A stretch of 64,000 nucleotides of DNA, taken from contig NZ_JABMCJ010000082.1 in assembly GCF_013359755.1 (NCBI RefSeq), positions 124,001 through 188,000 on the forward strand, written 5' to 3'. A program made the translations under genes and the position numbers. This document shows positions 26,698-36,334 of this stretch, piece by piece (within the stretch, counting starts at the first letter, position 1; every line of letters begins with the position of its first letter). The stretch is from Tardiphaga robiniae (GTDB lineage: Bacteria; Pseudomonadota; Alphaproteobacteria; Rhizobiales; Xanthobacteraceae). Under the pieces are notes generated by a model. It was not told the origin of the DNA, ran no database searches, and saw only the letters and a program-made list of their open reading frames with translations.

Positions 26698-26994
26698 ATG
26701 AAGAAGACGATTTCCGCCTTGCTCGCCGCCGCGACGGTTGCCGGTTCGCTGGTTGCTGTTGCGCCTGCCGCAAAGGCCGACGGTGGCCGCATCGCCGCTG
26801 GCGTTGCCGGTGGCCTGATCGGTGGCGCTCTCCTCGGTGGCGCCATTGCAGCCAGCCGTCCGGCTCCGGCCTATGGCTACGGCTACGCCCCCGCTCCGGT
26901 GTATGTCGAACCGGAATGCCGTGTCGTCCGCCAGCGCGTCTGGGACGAATATCGCGGCGTCTGGCGTTCGCGTCCGGTCGAAGTTTGCGATTGA
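26698..26994 (+). CDS. small exported glycine-zipper protein (paralogue)
   Basis: This 98-residue protein has a signal peptide (residues 1-27, ending AKADG), a Gly zipper nearly identical to that of the upstream gene (GGLIGGALLGGAIAAS), a Tyr/Pro-rich stretch (YGYGYAPAPVYVEP) and a C-terminal part with two cysteines (ECRVVRQRVWDEYRG, then VEVC). The shared zipper and C-terminal plan show that the two genes arose by duplication. The start has GGAGAGACTTGAG. Two hairpins follow, the second a strong terminator. Confidence 0.8.
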   Translation: MKKTISALLAAATVAGSLVAVAPAAKADGGRIAAGVAGGLIGGALLGGAIAASRPAPAYGYGYAPAPVYVEPECRVVRQRVWDEYRGVWRSRPVEVCD

Positions 26995-27035
26995 TCTGAT
27001 CTGAAGGCCGCGTATTCGTGCGGCCTCTCAAATTC

Positions 27036-27066
27036 AAAACCCGGCCGTTCACGCGGCCGGGTTTTT
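27036..27066 (+). terminator. intrinsic terminator (bidirectional)
   Basis: AAAACCCGGCCG pairs perfectly with CGGCCGGGTTTT around TTCACG, with a fifth T after it. A second hairpin (AGGCCGC/GCGGCCT) lies at 27005-27026. The A and T runs on both sides let it serve the convergent MltB gene as well. Confidence 0.92.
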
Positions 27067-27088
27067 CGTTAGCCATTCGAAAGGCTGA

Positions 27089-28324
27089 TTATCGCGCGTT
27101 CATCGCCCGCAACACCGTCTCGCTGGGCCAGCAATCGACCTTGAGACCCGCGGACTTCTGATAGGCTCCGAGCGCGGCACGCGTTTTCATGCCGGCCTTA
27201 CCGTCCATCTTGTCGGCATAGAGACCAAGCTTCGTCAGGTGCCGCTGCATGGCCTCGACATCGGTGCTGCGCAACTGGTTCGATGCCGACCACGGCGTTG
27301 CAAAGGGCTGCGCATTGGCCATTCGATCACTGAGATGGCCGACGAACAGCACATAGAGATCGGAGAAATTGTATTCCTTGATGACGAAATAGTTCTTCGT
27401 CGTCAGGAAGGCCGGGCCATAGATCCCCTCCGGCTGTAGCAGCGACGCCGGCTGCGCCTGCTCCGCCGCGCTGAGCTTCTCGCCACGGACCGGAATGAAG
27501 CCGGCACGAATCCACTCCCCAATCGGCCGGGTGACTTCTGGCACACCCATCGTACAGTCGGCATTGGCCGGCGCACGCACTTCATAGGCCCAGCGCAGAC
27601 CGCGCTGCCAACCCTTGTTCGTGAGTTGCTGCGCCGCTGATGCCAGCGCATCCGGCACCGACTTCCAGATATCGACACGGCCGTCGCCGTCGAAATCGAC
27701 GCCGTGCTTATCCAGTTCCGACGGCAGGAATTGCGTGAGCCCCGTCGCGCCGCCCCAGGACACGCGCAGATCCTTGCGCGATACGTCGCCGCGCTCGATC
27801 AGCTTCAGTGCCGCGATGAACTCGCCGCGATACTGGTCCTTGCGGCGACCGACATAGGCTTGCGTCGCCAGCACGCGAATGCCGTCATAGGGCAACGCAT
27901 ACCGACCGTAATCGGTCTCGCGCCCCCAGATCGCCAGAATGATTGTTGCCGGCACGCCGAAGCGCTGCTCGATGGCGGTGAGTGTCGCGCGATGCTTCTG
28001 CAGCAGCCGCTGCCCTTCGCCGGCCAGCCGGATGATGCTGGCTTCCTTCACATAATCCGCGGGCACCTGCACGAATTCCGCCTGCGACGGCGCGCCAGTC
28101 GCAGGACGGCCGGGCAGAATGAGATCCGGAAGCTTGTAGTCCGGCTCCAGCCCGCGCGTGACCTCATCGAAGGTCTTGCGCGAGACGCCCGCCTGTTGGG
28201 CTTCAGGCCAGAGCGAAGCAATGAAGGTGGTGAAGCCGGCGTCAGGTGCAGCAAGCAACGGAACCGGCCCGATTATCAGGCACAGGATGACGACGACTGA
28301 GAGCGGTCGCAGTGTCGTCCACAT
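27089..28324 (-). CDS. membrane-bound lytic murein transglycosylase, MltB family
   Basis: This is a 411-residue exported enzyme. Residues 1-25 are a hydrophobic signal. The SLT_2 domain covers about 30-325 with catalytic E136 in AIWGRETDYGRY and the family patterns SWGGATGLTQFLPSE and FDGDGRVDIW. A C-terminal peptidoglycan-binding domain (about 345-410) carries MQRHLTKLGLYADKMDGKAG. It cleaves glycan strands non-hydrolytically during wall turnover. No lipobox Cys is at the cleavage site, so it is probably soluble, like the alphaproteobacterial homologues. A YqhA-like membrane gene lies directly upstream. Confidence 0.9.
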   Translation of the reverse strand: MWTTLRPLSVVVILCLIIGPVPLLAAPDAGFTTFIASLWPEAQQAGVSRKTFDEVTRGLEPDYKLPDLILPGRPATGAPSQAEFVQVPADYVKEASIIRLAGEGQRLLQKHRATLTAIEQRFGVPATIILAIWGRETDYGRYALPYDGIRVLATQAYVGRRKDQYRGEFIAALKLIERGDVSRKDLRVSWGGATGLTQFLPSELDKHGVDFDGDGRVDIWKSVPDALASAAQQLTNKGWQRGLRWAYEVRAPANADCTMGVPEVTRPIGEWIRAGFIPVRGEKLSAAEQAQPASLLQPEGIYGPAFLTTKNYFVIKEYNFSDLYVLFVGHLSDRMANAQPFATPWSASNQLRSTDVEAMQRHLTKLGLYADKMDGKAGMKTRAALGAYQKSAGLKVDCWPSETVLRAMNAR

Positions 28325-28338
28325 GCCCGGCTTCAATT

Positions 28339-28965
28339 TCAATGCGCGTGGCCTCCATGGCCCTGCTTGCCGCGACCGTTTTCTGACGAATGCGGAACAA
28401 CTCCGTTCGAGAGCTTGTCCACATAGGCGATGCCAACGGCCGAGAGAATGAACACGATGTGGATGATGGTCTGCCACATCACGCCCACCTCGGTGTAGTT
28501 CGTCGTGCGTGCGCTGGTGCTTCCGAGATTGCCGGCCTCGATGAAGGTGCGCAGCAGATGGATCGAGGAGATGCCGATGATCGCCATCGCCAGCTTGATC
28601 TTCAGCACGCTGGCATTGACGTGGCTGAGCCATTCCGGCTCATCCGGATGGCCGTTCAGATTGAGCCGCGACACGAAGGTCTCGTAGCCACCGACAATCA
28701 CCATCACCAGCAGGTTGGAAATCATCACAACGTCGATCAGACCCAGCACGACCAGCATGATCTGCTGTTCGCTGAAGTCGAACGAGTGTGCGATGAGGTG
28801 CCAGAGCTCCTTGAGGAACAGCACGACATAGACGCACTGCGCCACGATCAGGCCGATATAGAGCGGCAGCTGCAGCCAGCGCGAGCCAAAGATCAGCGCC
28901 GGAATCGGTCGCATCGCCCCGCCTTTTCCTCTGGGCGGCAATGGCGTTTCGGGCGTCATGGACAT
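28339..28965 (-). CDS. UPF0114 (YqhA/TIGR00645) family membrane protein
   Basis: This is a 208-residue inner-membrane protein with four hydrophobic helices (about 28-50, 68-92, 128-148 and 168-188). Family signature stretches are SRWLQLPLYIGLIVAQCVYV, LIDVVMISNLLVMVIVGGYETFVS and KIKLAMAIIGISSIHLL. The C-terminal tail is Gly/His-rich (KQGHGGHAH). Function unknown. The start could also be the ATG two codons later. The MltB gene follows after 14 bases. Confidence 0.82.
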   Translation of the reverse strand: MSMTPETPLPPRGKGGAMRPIPALIFGSRWLQLPLYIGLIVAQCVYVVLFLKELWHLIAHSFDFSEQQIMLVVLGLIDVVMISNLLVMVIVGGYETFVSRLNLNGHPDEPEWLSHVNASVLKIKLAMAIIGISSIHLLRTFIEAGNLGSTSARTTNYTEVGVMWQTIIHIVFILSAVGIAYVDKLSNGVVPHSSENGRGKQGHGGHAH

Positions 28966-29072
28966 GGGGGGCTCGCTATGGGTCGAATCGGAATGCAATG
29001 GAAGCGCCGATCTTATAACGGCGCGCTCTGGACGCGATGATGTCGTGAATGCGCGGCAACTGGCCGCATCAG

Positions 29073-29843
29073 CTATTTGACAGCGACAATGAAGATCCGC
29101 GGAAATTTCAGCAGAACCTTGCCATCCGCCTGCGGCAGATAGCTGGCGGCGATGCGCGCGGTATACCCAGCGATGTAAGCCTTGCGCTCCGGCGGCTCCA
29201 GCGGATCGACGAACGGACGCAGCCCGGTGCCCTTCACCCATTCCACGATCGCGGCGGCATCGGCCAACGCATGATTGTAGACGGTGTGCCAGATCTCGAC
29301 GCGGGAACACAGCGGCTGCAGCGCATCGTAATACGCGCCGGGCTTCGGCAGCGAGTCACGCAGCTCCGCAGCCTTTGAGAGCTGCGCACGCCACGGCTCG
29401 AGATAGGCGACCTCGCGCATCAGGATGTGCGAGGGCTCGTCGAGATTGTCCGGCATTTGCACAGCCAGCACGCCGCCCTGCGGCAATGCAGTGACCAGAC
29501 GTTTCAGCTGCTTGATGTGATCCGGCACCCACTGAAACACGGCATTGGCAAACAAGACATCGGAGCCGGCCGGCGCCACCCAATGGGCGATATTGGCTTC
29601 AATGAAAGTCTGCGCGGGCAGACGTTCCCGCGCCTGCCGCAGCATATCGGCCGACGTATCGACACCGATGACCGATGCGTCGGGCCAGCGATTGACCAGA
29701 AGCTCCGTCGAGTTGCCGGGGCCACAGCCGATGTCGACCACCTTGCGGGCATCGAGAAGCGGAATCTGCGCGAGCAGATCCCGTGCCGGCCTGGTTCGCT
29801 CGTCCTCGAACTTCAGATACTGCTGCGCGCTCCAGTCGGCCAT
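29073..29843 (-). CDS. tam: trans-aconitate 2-methyltransferase
   Basis: This 256-residue SAM-dependent methyltransferase detoxifies trans-aconitate, an inhibitor of aconitase. It starts with the characteristic [20 protein letters not shown]. Motif I is [15 protein letters not shown], followed by [10 protein letters not shown] and [12 protein letters not shown]. Length and order match Tam from enterobacteria and rhizobia. It lies 13 bases downstream of ettA on the same strand, with GGAGAA before the start, so both may share a transcript. Confidence 0.9.
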   Translation of the reverse strand: MADWSAQQYLKFEDERTRPARDLLAQIPLLDARKVVDIGCGPGNSTELLVNRWPDASVIGVDTSADMLRQARERLPAQTFIEANIAHWVAPAGSDVLFANAVFQWVPDHIKQLKRLVTALPQGGVLAVQMPDNLDEPSHILMREVAYLEPWRAQLSKAAELRDSLPKPGAYYDALQPLCSRVEIWHTVYNHALADAAAIVEWVKGTGLRPFVDPLEPPERKAYIAGYTARIAASYLPQADGKVLLKFPRIFIVAVK

Positions 29844-29856
29844 TTGAGAGTTCTCC

Positions 29857-31506
29857 TCAGCGCGTCAGTTTCTTGTATTTCACGCGATGCGGGATGATCG
29901 AATCCTGCCCGAGACGACGCATCTTGTCCTTCTCGTAGTCCTGGAAGTTGCCTTCAAACCATTCGACATGGCTGTCGCCTTCGAAAGCGAGCATATGGGT
30001 CGCGATACGGTCGAGGAACCAGCGGTCATGGCTGATGATCACAGCGCAACCGGCGAAGTCTTCCAGCGCCTCTTCCAGCGCACGTAGCGTGTCGACGTCG
30101 AGGTCGTTGGTCGGTTCGTCGAGCAGCAGGACGTTGGCGCCGGACTTCAGCATCTTGGCGAGATGCACGCGGTTGCGCTCACCGCCCGACAATGCGCCGA
30201 CTTTCTTCTGCTGATCGCCGCCCTTGAAGTTGAATGACGAGCAGTAGCCGCGCGAATTGACTTCCTTCTTGCCGAGCAGGATCAGTTCGTTATTCCCCGA
30301 GATTTCCTCCCACACGGTCTTCTTGCCGTCGAGCGCATCGCGCGACTGATCGACATAACCGAGATGAACGGTCTCGCCGACGGTGATCGTGCCGCTATCG
30401 GGCTTCTCCTGGCCGGTGATCATCTTGAACAGCGTCGTCTTGCCGGCACCGTTGGCGCCGATGACGCCGACGATACCGCCGGGCGGCAGCTTGAAGGTCA
30501 GATCGTCGATCAGCACGCGATCACCATAGGCCTTGGTGAGGCCTTCGAAGTCGACGACGTTATCGCCGAGGCGCTCGGCCACCGGAATGGTGATCTGCGC
30601 ACCCTGGGTCTGCTTCTCGCTGGCCTTCTTGAGCAGCTCGTCATAACGCTGGTAGCGCGCCTTCGACTTGGCCTGACGGGCCTTGGGCGACGAGGCGATC
30701 CACTCCTGCTCGCGTTCCAGCGTCTTCTGATGGGCTGCGTCCTCGCGGCCTTCCTGTGCCAGGCGCTTCTGCTTCTGCACCAGCCAGGACGAGTAGTTGC
30801 CCTCGTAGGGAATGCCGCGGCCGCGATCGAGTTCGAGAATCCAGGACGTCACATTGTCGAGGAAATAGCGATCATGGGTCACGATCAGGATCGCGCCGGG
30901 ATAGTTGCGCAGATGGCCTTCCAGCCATGAGACGGACTCGGCGTCGAGATGGTTGGTCGGTTCGTCGAGCAGCAGCAGTTCGGGTGCATCAAGCAGTAGC
31001 TTGCAGAGCGCGACGCGGCGGCGTTCACCGCCAGAGAGCTTGGTGACGTCGGCATCGTCAGGCGGACAACGCAGCGCATCCATCGCCTGGTCGACCTTGC
31101 TGTCGAGATCCCAGAGACCTTGCGCCTCGATCTCGTCCTGCAGCTTGGTCATCTCGTCAGCGGTCTCTTCCGAGTAGTTCATCGCCAGCTCGTTATAGCG
31201 ATCGAGAACAGCCTTTTGCTTGGCGACGCCAAGCATCACGTTCTCGCGGACGTTCAAAGACGCATCGAGCTGCGGTTCCTGTTCGAGATAGCCGACGCGC
31301 GCGCCCTGCGCGACCCACGCCTCGCCGGTGTATTCCTTGTCGAGGCCCGCCATGATCTTGAGCAGCGTCGACTTACCGGCGCCGTTGACACCGAGCACGC
31401 CGATCTTGGCGTCCGGGTAGAACGACAAATGGACGTTATCCAGCACCTTGCGGGTCGGATAGGCCTTGGTCAGACCCTGCATGAAGTAGACGAATTGGCG
31501 AGCCAT
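29857..31506 (-). CDS. ettA: energy-dependent translational throttle protein EttA (ABC-F)
   Basis: This 549-residue soluble protein has two ABC domains and no membrane segments. It gates the ribosome E-site according to ATP/ADP level. Walker A motifs are GVNGAGKST and GANGAGKTT, and signatures are [11 protein letters not shown] and [13 protein letters not shown]. The arm and linker (about 90-110 and 245-320) are present; the linker ends [14 protein letters not shown]. The conserved start [17 protein letters not shown] sets the 5' end, with AAGGA upstream. Length is close to the E. coli protein. Confidence 0.95.
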   Translation of the reverse strand: MARQFVYFMQGLTKAYPTRKVLDNVHLSFYPDAKIGVLGVNGAGKSTLLKIMAGLDKEYTGEAWVAQGARVGYLEQEPQLDASLNVRENVMLGVAKQKAVLDRYNELAMNYSEETADEMTKLQDEIEAQGLWDLDSKVDQAMDALRCPPDDADVTKLSGGERRRVALCKLLLDAPELLLLDEPTNHLDAESVSWLEGHLRNYPGAILIVTHDRYFLDNVTSWILELDRGRGIPYEGNYSSWLVQKQKRLAQEGREDAAHQKTLEREQEWIASSPKARQAKSKARYQRYDELLKKASEKQTQGAQITIPVAERLGDNVVDFEGLTKAYGDRVLIDDLTFKLPPGGIVGVIGANGAGKTTLFKMITGQEKPDSGTITVGETVHLGYVDQSRDALDGKKTVWEEISGNNELILLGKKEVNSRGYCSSFNFKGGDQQKKVGALSGGERNRVHLAKMLKSGANVLLLDEPTNDLDVDTLRALEEALEDFAGCAVIISHDRWFLDRIATHMLAFEGDSHVEWFEGNFQDYEKDKMRRLGQDSIIPHRVKYKKLTR

Positions 31507-31697
31507 CGTGATCCTTGAAAACCGTCGCGGGCGTGAAAAATGGGTTGTCGCTGATGTAGCGGCGTGGCCCCGAAAGGGCAACCGGGGGTCTTAAGGATTT
31601 GGTAACTCTGCACTTCTTCGAGGCAGCCATTATGACAATTAAAACCGCTTTTTAACGACTTCCGCCAAGAGTGCTCCCAGGGCGATCAATCATGCCC

Positions 31698-31717
31698 CTC
31701 GCGACTGAAGTCGCGAG
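31698..31717 (+). other. leader hairpin before a small gene
   Basis: CTCGCGAC-TGAA-GTCGCGAG is a perfect 8-bp stem with a 4-base loop, ending 20 bases before the ATG at 31738. It may structure the 5' leader; no T run follows. Confidence 0.4.
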
Positions 31718-31737
31718 CAGACAGGCGGAGCCTCGTC

Positions 31738-31944
31738 ATGGCGATCATTACATCAGTCCCCTCTTCAGCCGCCGCCGAAACCCGCGCGGCGCGCCCAGGC
31801 CTACTCCACGAAATCCGGACGTTCTGGCAGCTGTTCTTCGTCGCCGCCTTCGATCCTTACCGGCCCGAGCAGCATTACATGCGCGGCCCGGGCCCTGCCT
31901 GTCGCGCCAAGGACCCGTCCGCGCCGGTCCCGCCCTCACATTAA
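31738..31944 (+). CDS. small conserved-looking hypothetical protein
   Basis: This is a 68-residue frame with ATG and GGCGGAG upstream. The middle has an aromatic helix (IRTFWQLFFVAAFDPYRPEQHY) and the end is Pro/Ala-rich. No signal peptide or family recognised. It lies divergently to ettA and 100 bases before the dehydrogenase gene. Codon use looks like that of its neighbours, which supports it weakly. Confidence 0.4.
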   Translation: MAIITSVPSSAAAETRAARPGLLHEIRTFWQLFFVAAFDPYRPEQHYMRGPGPACRAKDPSAPVPPSH

Positions 31945-32046
31945 GCTGATCGCACTGCCGCCGACGATGCAGACGCTTGCGCACGCCCGCGAGGCGCGCA
32001 ATGTGTCCATCCCCTGACGGCTTCAACACCGTCATCACCACACCGG

Positions 32047-33018
32047 ATGGACGATCCCATGACGCGGCTGCGCTGTGCAATTCTCGACGACTATCAGAAC
32101 GTGGCCTTGAGACTCGGCGACTGGAGCGTGCTTGACGATCGCATCGAGGTCACGGTCTTCGACAAGCCATTCGCGTCGGCAGACGAGGCAGCCACAGCGC
32201 TGAAGGATTTCGAAATCATCTGCGCCATGCGCGAGCGGACGCCGTTTCCCCGCGCGATGTTCGAGGCGCTGCCGAAACTCAAGCTGCTGATCACTTCCGG
32301 CATGCGCAATGCCGCGATCGATTTCGAGGCCGCGAAGGCTCATGACGTCACCGTCTGCGGTACCGCGATGGTGGGCAATCCGACGGCTGGCCTGACCATC
32401 GGCCTGATGCTGGAACTGACCCGCAAGATCGGCTTTGAAAACGCACGCATGAAGGCCGGCAAGCCCTGGCAGGTGACAATCGGCGAGGACATCGAAGGCA
32501 AGACGCTCGGGATCATCGGCCTCGGCAAGCTCGGCAGTCAGGTTGCCGGCATTGCCCGCGCGCTTGGCATGAAGACGATTGCCTGGAGCACCAATCTGAC
32601 GCCCGAGGCCTGCGAAAAAGCCGGCGTCACCTACGCCACCAAGGAAGAACTGTTCGCCACCGCCGATGTCATCACCATCCATCTGGTGTTGAGCGACCGT
32701 TCGCGCGGATTGGTCTCCCGGGCGGATCTCGCGCGGATGAAACCAACCGCCTATCTCATCAACACGGCACGCGGCCCGATCGTCGACGAAGCGGCGCTAC
32801 TTGAGACGCTACAAGCCGGGAAAATTGCCGGTGCCGGCATCGACACCTATTCCCACGAACCGCTGCCGCTCGACAGTCCGCTGCGCAAACTCGACAACAT
32901 CGTAATCACGCCGCATCTCGGTTATGTCACCGCCGAAAATTACAAGCGGATCTATGCGGAGATGATCGAGGGCATCGGCGGCTGGTTGAACAGCGCCCCC
33001 GTCCGCAAGCTCAACTGA
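32047..33018 (+). CDS. D-2-hydroxyacid dehydrogenase family protein
   Basis: This 323-residue NAD-dependent oxidoreductase interconverts a D-2-hydroxyacid and the 2-oxoacid; the substrate is not evident. The Rossmann motif is LGIIGLGKLGSQVAGIA. The catalytic Arg lies in INTARGPIVDEAAL, the Glu in the segment after AGAGIDTYSHEPLP, and the His in ITPHLGYVT. The N-terminal domain (CAILDDYQNVALRLGDW) is typical of the branch near phosphoglycerate dehydrogenases. A later start at MTRLRCAIL is possible. A bidirectional terminator separates it from the next, convergent gene. Confidence 0.88.
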   Translation: MDDPMTRLRCAILDDYQNVALRLGDWSVLDDRIEVTVFDKPFASADEAATALKDFEIICAMRERTPFPRAMFEALPKLKLLITSGMRNAAIDFEAAKAHDVTVCGTAMVGNPTAGLTIGLMLELTRKIGFENARMKAGKPWQVTIGEDIEGKTLGIIGLGKLGSQVAGIARALGMKTIAWSTNLTPEACEKAGVTYATKEELFATADVITIHLVLSDRSRGLVSRADLARMKPTAYLINTARGPIVDEAALLETLQAGKIAGAGIDTYSHEPLPLDSPLRKLDNIVITPHLGYVTAENYKRIYAEMIEGIGGWLNSAPVRKLN

Positions 33019-33040
33019 CGCAAGCGCTCACTGCGCAAAA

Positions 33041-33078
33041 GAAAACGGGCGCCGTGTGATTACACAGCGCCCGTTTTC
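33041..33078. terminator. bidirectional intrinsic terminator
   Basis: GAAAACGGGCGC and GCGCCCGTTTTC form a perfect 12-bp stem between two convergent genes. The loop can extend the helix through GTGT/ACAC. The A and T tracts serve both directions. Confidence 0.9.
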
Positions 33079-33098
33079 TCGAAATCAGCTGAAAGAAA

Positions 33099-34277
33099 TC
33101 AGCGAATGCTGACCGGAGCCGGTAGCGGCTGAACCGATGTCGGCTGGGTACCGGGCAGCGGCGCTGGAGCAGCGCTGGCGCTCGGGCCGGGCACGGGCTG
33201 CGCGGAGGCGGTCGTTGCCGGAGCCTTGCCTGGCATCACCACCACGCGGGTGCCGACCTTGACGCGCTCGAACAGATCCGAGACGTCGTCGTTGAGCATG
33301 CCGAAGCAGCCCGACGACACGGACTTGCCGATAGTCGACGGCTGGTTGGTGCCGTGAATACGATAGACCGTCGAGCCGAGATACATCGCGCGGGCACCGA
33401 GCGGATTACCTTCGCCACCCGCCATAAAGCGCGGCAGATAAGGCTGACGCTCGATCATCTCGGTCGGCGGATGCCAATCCGGCCACTCCGCCTTGCGAGT
33501 GATCTTCTGCACACCGTTCCAGGTGAAACCATCGCGGCCGACACGGACGCCATAGCGCATCGCGCGGTTGTTGCCGAGCACATAGTACAAATAGAAGTTC
33601 GGCGTATCGACGACGATGGTGCCCGCAGGCTCCTTCGTCACGAAATTCACTTCCTGCCGGCGGAACTGCGGCGGCAACTGCGCCGGACCGGTTTCCGGCT
33701 GATCTTCCGGAGGCAATGAAGCCACCATCACGGAGCTGCCATTGGCGCCCAGACCCTGTCCCTGCACCGAGCCGGTCACAGGGGCACCCTGCCCGCCCAT
33801 GCCTTCAGGCGGACGCACTGCGCCATCGCCGTTGCCACGGTTCGAATAGACCACCGCGGGCGGCGCCATCGGACGACCGTAACGCGGATCGTCGGGCGAC
33901 ATGACCGGGCCCTGCGGCATGCCGCGATCGGAATAAACCGGGGCAGCACCAGCAGGGCGACCGTAGCGCGGATCGTCCGGAGACATCACCGGGCTTTGGG
34001 GCGCAATTCCGGGCGCGGACAGCCCCGTCATCGGCCGGCCACCGCGAGAGGGCGGCGCGTCATCTTCGTCGAGCGCATCAAAATCCGGCATGGCGTCCAG
34101 CGCGCGATCGGCGCGTGAATTGGCCGGATAGCCGCCCGGGGGATAATTGGGGTCGGCCGGGATCGAATAACCGCTTGGCGTGCCCACAGGATAGCCCTGC
34201 GCCACCGCGAGCGAATGACCCGCGACGCTACCGAGAGCCACGGTCGCCAATGTCGTCAAAACACGCTTGATCATCAT
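33099..34277 (-). CDS. L,D-transpeptidase-like protein with altered active-site motif
   Basis: This is a 392-residue exported protein: signal peptide 1-27, a long Pro/Gly-rich region (28-205) and a YkuD domain (about 215-345). The linker contains a tandem repeat whose copies each include PVMSPDDPRYGRP (residues about 96 and 124). The catalytic His (H308) and Cys (C324) are present, but the motif reads SSGCFGM: the Arg that normally follows the Cys by two positions is Gly326. The domain is otherwise very similar to the transpeptidase at 3.4 kb. Reduced or changed activity is possible. The tail is Pro/Ala-rich. Confidence 0.8.
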   Translation of the reverse strand: MMIKRVLTTLATVALGSVAGHSLAVAQGYPVGTPSGYSIPADPNYPPGGYPANSRADRALDAMPDFDALDEDDAPPSRGGRPMTGLSAPGIAPQSPVMSPDDPRYGRPAGAAPVYSDRGMPQGPVMSPDDPRYGRPMAPPAVVYSNRGNGDGAVRPPEGMGGQGAPVTGSVQGQGLGANGSSVMVASLPPEDQPETGPAQLPPQFRRQEVNFVTKEPAGTIVVDTPNFYLYYVLGNNRAMRYGVRVGRDGFTWNGVQKITRKAEWPDWHPPTEMIERQPYLPRFMAGGEGNPLGARAMYLGSTVYRIHGTNQPSTIGKSVSSGCFGMLNDDVSDLFERVKVGTRVVVMPGKAPATTASAQPVPGPSASAAPAPLPGTQPTSVQPLPAPVSIR

Positions 34278-34635
34278 TGCCCTTGTATAAGCTCAAGCAA
34301 AAACCGGAACATGCTGTGAGATCGCGCAGGATAGCGGCGCATTCAAGACAATTCCGGAAAAAAGCTTCCCATTTCGGTCATATTCGCGAGATCACACGCC
34401 GGCGTGGCTATCTTGCCTCACCTCCGCTGAAATCACTGCTCAGGAATGCGTCCTCAGTTGTGCATCTCACTTTTTAACAAACGGTTCCTGAGGCCGTGCG
34501 TTATCCTCAAATGGTCCTGATTCGCGACGCTTTGGCGGCAGCCGATTCTGCGGAACGGGCCGCTTCCAGTGTTGTCACCGCGTCCCCGTCGTTCGAAAGC
34601 CTTCCACGGTCTGTCCGAAGGCGGAACTGCCATTC
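34278..34635. other. intergenic stretch between divergent genes
   Basis: About 358 bases holding the divergent promoters of the L,D-transpeptidase-like gene and the Pro/Ala-rich membrane-anchored gene. The left half is A/T-richer than average. I see no small gene, RNA motif or clear operator. Confidence 0.4.
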
Positions 34636-35430
34636 ATGCTTCCGGGTTTCCGATTTCTGTTCGCAGCCGTCCTGCTCACAGTCTCGTTGGTGGTCTTCGG
34701 CCTTGGCGCCGCAGCCCTGCTGCGCTCTGCCCATCAGGAATTCGCGACCATTCCGACCAGGCGCGCGCCGCAGGCCGTCTTTGCGCAGCCGCCCGTCGAA
34801 GCTCCGCCGACATTGGCCATGCTGCGCGTCGAGGCACCAGCCCCCACCCCTGAGACTGTCGCGCCGCCAGCGGTTTCCGTGACATCGGCGGCAGAACAAG
34901 TGCCCCCCATCGCGGCTCCTGCGGAGCCGGAAAAGACCGCCTTGCCCGAGACCGCCGCGCCCTTGTCGACGCCGGCCGCACCGGTTGTCGAGATTACTGC
35001 CCCGGTGGTGGCGGCGACGCCGAAGCCTGAAGTCGCAACGAAGTCGGAAGCAACGAAGATCGAAGAGCGGGATCCTCTAACGACGGTTGCCGTCGCACCT
35101 GCGACCTCCGTCGAACCAGTTGCTGCCCCTCCTCCCGAGCCTGCCGTCGTTCCAGCACCAGCCGCCGCAACAGAGGTAGCAGCAGGGCCTCAGCCGACGG
35201 CCACGCTGACCGACGATGATGCAAAATTGGCTTCGACGAAAATTGCGATGCTGGGCGGACCGCCCATCGATACCGAGTCGGTTCCACTGCCGAAAGCGAA
35301 GCCTGCTGCGGAGCCCGCCAAGAAGATCGTGAAGAAGCGCATCGTCGTCAAAAAGCGGCGTGTGGCCGCTCGGCCTGTGGCTGCTGCTCCACAGCCGGCC
35401 GACCCGTTCGGACTGCCGATCGCGCGCTGA
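34636..35430 (+). CDS. membrane-anchored Pro/Ala-rich protein
   Basis: This is a 264-residue protein with one N-terminal transmembrane helix (about residues 5-29) and a long low-complexity extracytoplasmic part made of Ala, Pro, Val and Glu (PAEPEKTALPETAAP and similar). The end is basic (KKIVKKRIVVKKRR) and then AAPQPADPFGLPIAR. It resembles spacer-type envelope proteins such as TonB-like rods. No catalytic domain is visible. Its end converges on sseA, 12 bases away. Confidence 0.6.
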   Translation: MLPGFRFLFAAVLLTVSLVVFGLGAAALLRSAHQEFATIPTRRAPQAVFAQPPVEAPPTLAMLRVEAPAPTPETVAPPAVSVTSAAEQVPPIAAPAEPEKTALPETAAPLSTPAAPVVEITAPVVAATPKPEVATKSEATKIEERDPLTTVAVAPATSVEPVAAPPPEPAVVPAPAAATEVAAGPQPTATLTDDDAKLASTKIAMLGGPPIDTESVPLPKAKPAAEPAKKIVKKRIVVKKRRVAARPVAAAPQPADPFGLPIAR

Positions 35431-35442
35431 CCTCGACCCCGG

Positions 35443-36300
35443 TTACGCCGGTCCGGTCGCGACGGGCGGACCGTCGGGCTGCCCCCATTCCGACCACGAG
35501 CCGTCATAGAGCGCTGAACCGCGCACGCCGAGACGATAAAGCGCCAGCGTCAACACCGCCGCAGATACGCCCGAGCCACATGTGGTGACGATGGGCTTGT
35601 CCAGATCGAGCCCCGTGCCGGTGAAGGCTTGGCGCAATTCTTCGAGCGGCTTCATCGTGCCGGTCGCAGCGTCGAACAACAGGTTGTAAGGCAGGTTGCG
35701 GCTGGCGGGGATGTGACCGGAGCGAATGCCGGCGCGCGGTTCAGGGACACTTCCCTCGAAGCGATTGGCGGCACGCGCATCGATCAATTGCTCTTTGCGC
35801 GAATCCAGATTGGCAACTACCTGCGCCTTGCTGCGGATGTACGACTTGTCGAGCGCGGCGCTGAAAGTGCCAGGCTTCGGTGACGACTTTCCGGTTTCCG
35901 TCGCGCGACCTTCGGCCTTCCACTTCTTCAGCCCGCCATCGAGCACCTTCACATTGGCGTGGCCGTAAGAGAGGAACATCCACCACGCCCGCGGTGCCGC
36001 GACCCAGCCACCGGCATCATAGGCGACGACCGTATCATCAGAGGAAATGCCGAGCGCGGCGATGTCGCGCGCGAACTGGTCGGCATCCGGATACATATGC
36101 GGCAGCGACACAGAGTGATCGGAGACCGCATCGACATCGAAGAACACAGCGCCGGGAATGTGTGCCGCCAGATAATCATCAACCGGCAGCGGCAGCACGC
36201 CTGGCATCTTGAACGACGCATCGATGACCTTCACCTTGGGATCGCCGAGATGCGCGGCGAGCCATTCGGTCGAGACGAGAGGATCAGTGCTGGATGTCAT
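35443..36300 (-). CDS. sseA: 3-mercaptopyruvate sulfurtransferase
   Basis: This 285-residue protein consists of two rhodanese domains (about 8-125 and 155-275). The active-site Cys is C241 in TTCGSGVSAAVL, matching the CGSGVTA type of mercaptopyruvate (not thiosulfate) sulfurtransferases. The N-terminal domain (STEWLAAHLGDPKVKVIDAS) is inactive as usual. It transfers sulfur from mercaptopyruvate to cyanide or thiols. A single-domain rhodanese gene lies upstream on the same strand, separated by a palindromic repeat. Confidence 0.92.
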   Translation of the reverse strand: MTSSTDPLVSTEWLAAHLGDPKVKVIDASFKMPGVLPLPVDDYLAAHIPGAVFFDVDAVSDHSVSLPHMYPDADQFARDIAALGISSDDTVVAYDAGGWVAAPRAWWMFLSYGHANVKVLDGGLKKWKAEGRATETGKSSPKPGTFSAALDKSYIRSKAQVVANLDSRKEQLIDARAANRFEGSVPEPRAGIRSGHIPASRNLPYNLLFDAATGTMKPLEELRQAFTGTGLDLDKPIVTTCGSGVSAAVLTLALYRLGVRGSALYDGSWSEWGQPDGPPVATGPA

Positions 36301-36334
36301 AGTCTCGTTCCTGCGTTGCCCATTTCAGGTGTCG

